Below are positions 16,085 to 16,918 of a DNA stretch of 16,918 bases, in pieces (the first letter of the stretch is position 1; each line of letters begins with the position of its first letter). The position numbers and the translations under genes were made by a program. The notes beneath the pieces are model-generated. The model worked only from the letters and a program-made list of their open reading frames with translations, was not told the DNA's origin and did no database searches. Source of the DNA: Phycisphaerae bacterium (GTDB lineage Bacteria > Planctomycetota > Phycisphaerae > Phycisphaerales > SM1A02); NCBI GenBank assembly GCA_016873375.1, contig VGXJ01000009.1, positions 1 to 16,918 on the forward strand, given 5' to 3'.

Positions 16085-16918
16085 ACGCGCCTGCCTTCGT
16101 GGCGGCGGCGACCGCCGACATCGTCCGCTCCCCCTTGGGATCGATGAGCCAGAGCCAGTCGATGAAGAGGAACTCGAAGCGGGCGGCCAGCAGCGCAATG
16201 CGGCCCATGACCGTGAAGCCGAAGGCCGAACCGAAGGTGATCATCAGGAACCAGACGCCGACCCGCGCCGCACGGCCCACCGCACCCTTGTGCTCGACGC
16301 TGAAGACGAAGTACGCGAGCGTGCAGAGCACGCCGGCCACGGTGACCGCATTGCGGATCGATGCCCATGCCGCAAACGAACCATCATCGCCAAAGACCAC
16401 CAGCGGCAGCATCGTCGCGCGGACCTGCTCGATGATGTCGCTCTCGACATGGCTCACCATCTTGAGGCCCGCAAAGGTGCCGATGACGAAGGCCAGCGGC
16501 CAGCGCCCAACATGCCGGCCCAGCGGCGTGAGCTGCGACAGCAGCATGAGGCCCAAGCCGAGCGGGATCAGTGCGTCGAGGTGGAACGCGCCGCCCTCGA
16601 GGTTGGGCATGCACCAGGCCTTGACCATGTCCGGCGCAAGATTCGCCAACAGCTTGGGGACCAGCGTGTCCCAGAAGGCGACCACCATCCAGTAGCCGGC
16701 GCTGACACCGATCACGATGCTTTCGGTGAACTTGTAGGCAGGGTTGTCGCCCACCAGGAAACTGAAGACGGCCAGCGTGAAGAACGCGGCAAGCCACAGG
16801 CCGATGGTGCGATCCCACGAGAAGCGGATCGCCTGTTGGTTGGGCGACGCTGCTTCAGCGGCACGGTATTGCCCTGCCGTACGGAAGACATCCCGCTCGA
16901 TCGTGGCCGAGCCCGCTG
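16065..16918 (-). CDS. Uncharacterised multi-pass membrane protein, 5' end beyond window
   Basis: The frame is open from the right edge to a TGA at 16067-16065, with 283 residues visible and the true start outside. A GTG at 16754 is an internal Val in a conserved-looking stretch, so it is not the start. About 50 mostly polar residues precede the first membrane helix (TIGLWLAAFFTLAVFSFLVG). Then come GDNPAYKFTESIVIGVSAGY, four to six further hydrophobic segments, a loop with MPNLEGGAFHLDALIPLG, and a C-terminal region TFGSAFGFTVMGRIALLAAR followed by FIDWLWLI. The YKxxExIVIGVSAGYW and GFTVMGRIALL patches look like family signatures, but I cannot assign a known family or function. The last codons are formed by the TGTTCAGA repeats. 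It lies upstream of the porin on the same strand, 140 bases away. Confidence 0.8.
   Translation of the reverse strand, partial: AGSATIERDVFRTAGQYRAAEAASPNQQAIRFSWDRTIGLWLAAFFTLAVFSFLVGDNPAYKFTESIVIGVSAGYWMVVAFWDTLVPKLLANLAPDMVKAWCMPNLEGGAFHLDALIPLGLGLMLLSQLTPLGRHVGRWPLAFVIGTFAGLKMVSHVESDIIEQVRATMLPLVVFGDDGSFAAWASIRNAVTVAGVLCTLAYFVFSVEHKGAVGRAARVGVWFLMITFGSAFGFTVMGRIALLAARFEFLFIDWLWLIDPKGERTMSAVAAATKAGACILNTI

Overview
The window is a GC-rich bacterial chromosome segment that is densely packed and mostly housekeeping. The gene content and protein style suggest a planctomycete, probably of the Phycisphaerae. The pointers are an outer-membrane porin of the phosphate-selective porin O/P type, a Wza-like polysaccharide export lipoprotein, a long NuoH with a polar tail, and a small YWSWRRETAFG-type protein. 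This placement is inference from protein character; no 16S rRNA gene or other marker is present. I see no rRNA, tRNA, CRISPR array, IS element or phage gene.

Minus-strand layout, right to left. First comes a partial multi-pass membrane protein of unknown function (16065-16918). An intergenic region rich in repeats and hairpins follows (15925-16084). Then come a porin, zwf and pgl, closely spaced and probably co-transcribed; zwf and pgl give the oxidative pentose phosphate branch. A small plus-strand unit, mannose-1-phosphate guanylyltransferase plus ruvX, has its genes overlapping by one base. ruvA is divergent from that unit, and its 3' end overlaps a plus-strand plsC-type acyltransferase. 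carB is divergent from the acyltransferase. It is followed on the minus strand by nuoH, a 67-residue small ORF coupled to nuoH by a TGATG overlap, a probable intrinsic terminator, then radA, pyrB and a Wza/SLBB-type polysaccharide export lipoprotein. That last gene runs off the left edge inside a PAPEPA-encoding 18-bp tandem repeat.

Functional themes: de novo pyrimidine synthesis (carB, pyrB), recombination and repair (ruvA, radA), rRNA maturation (ruvX), respiratory complex I (nuoH), envelope and polysaccharide (GDP-mannose enzyme, export lipoprotein, acyltransferase, porin) and NADPH supply (zwf, pgl). The most interesting non-coding signal lies upstream of the porin: two oppositely oriented sets of GTTC-core half-sites on an 11-bp lattice, reminiscent of Pho boxes, followed by two strong hairpins just before the ribosome binding site. 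The porin belongs to a family named for phosphate-selective porins, so a phosphate-starvation regulator is a testable idea. The second most interesting region is the left edge, where a lipoprotein with a start codon inside an inverted repeat carries an in-frame, potentially length-variable hexapeptide array.
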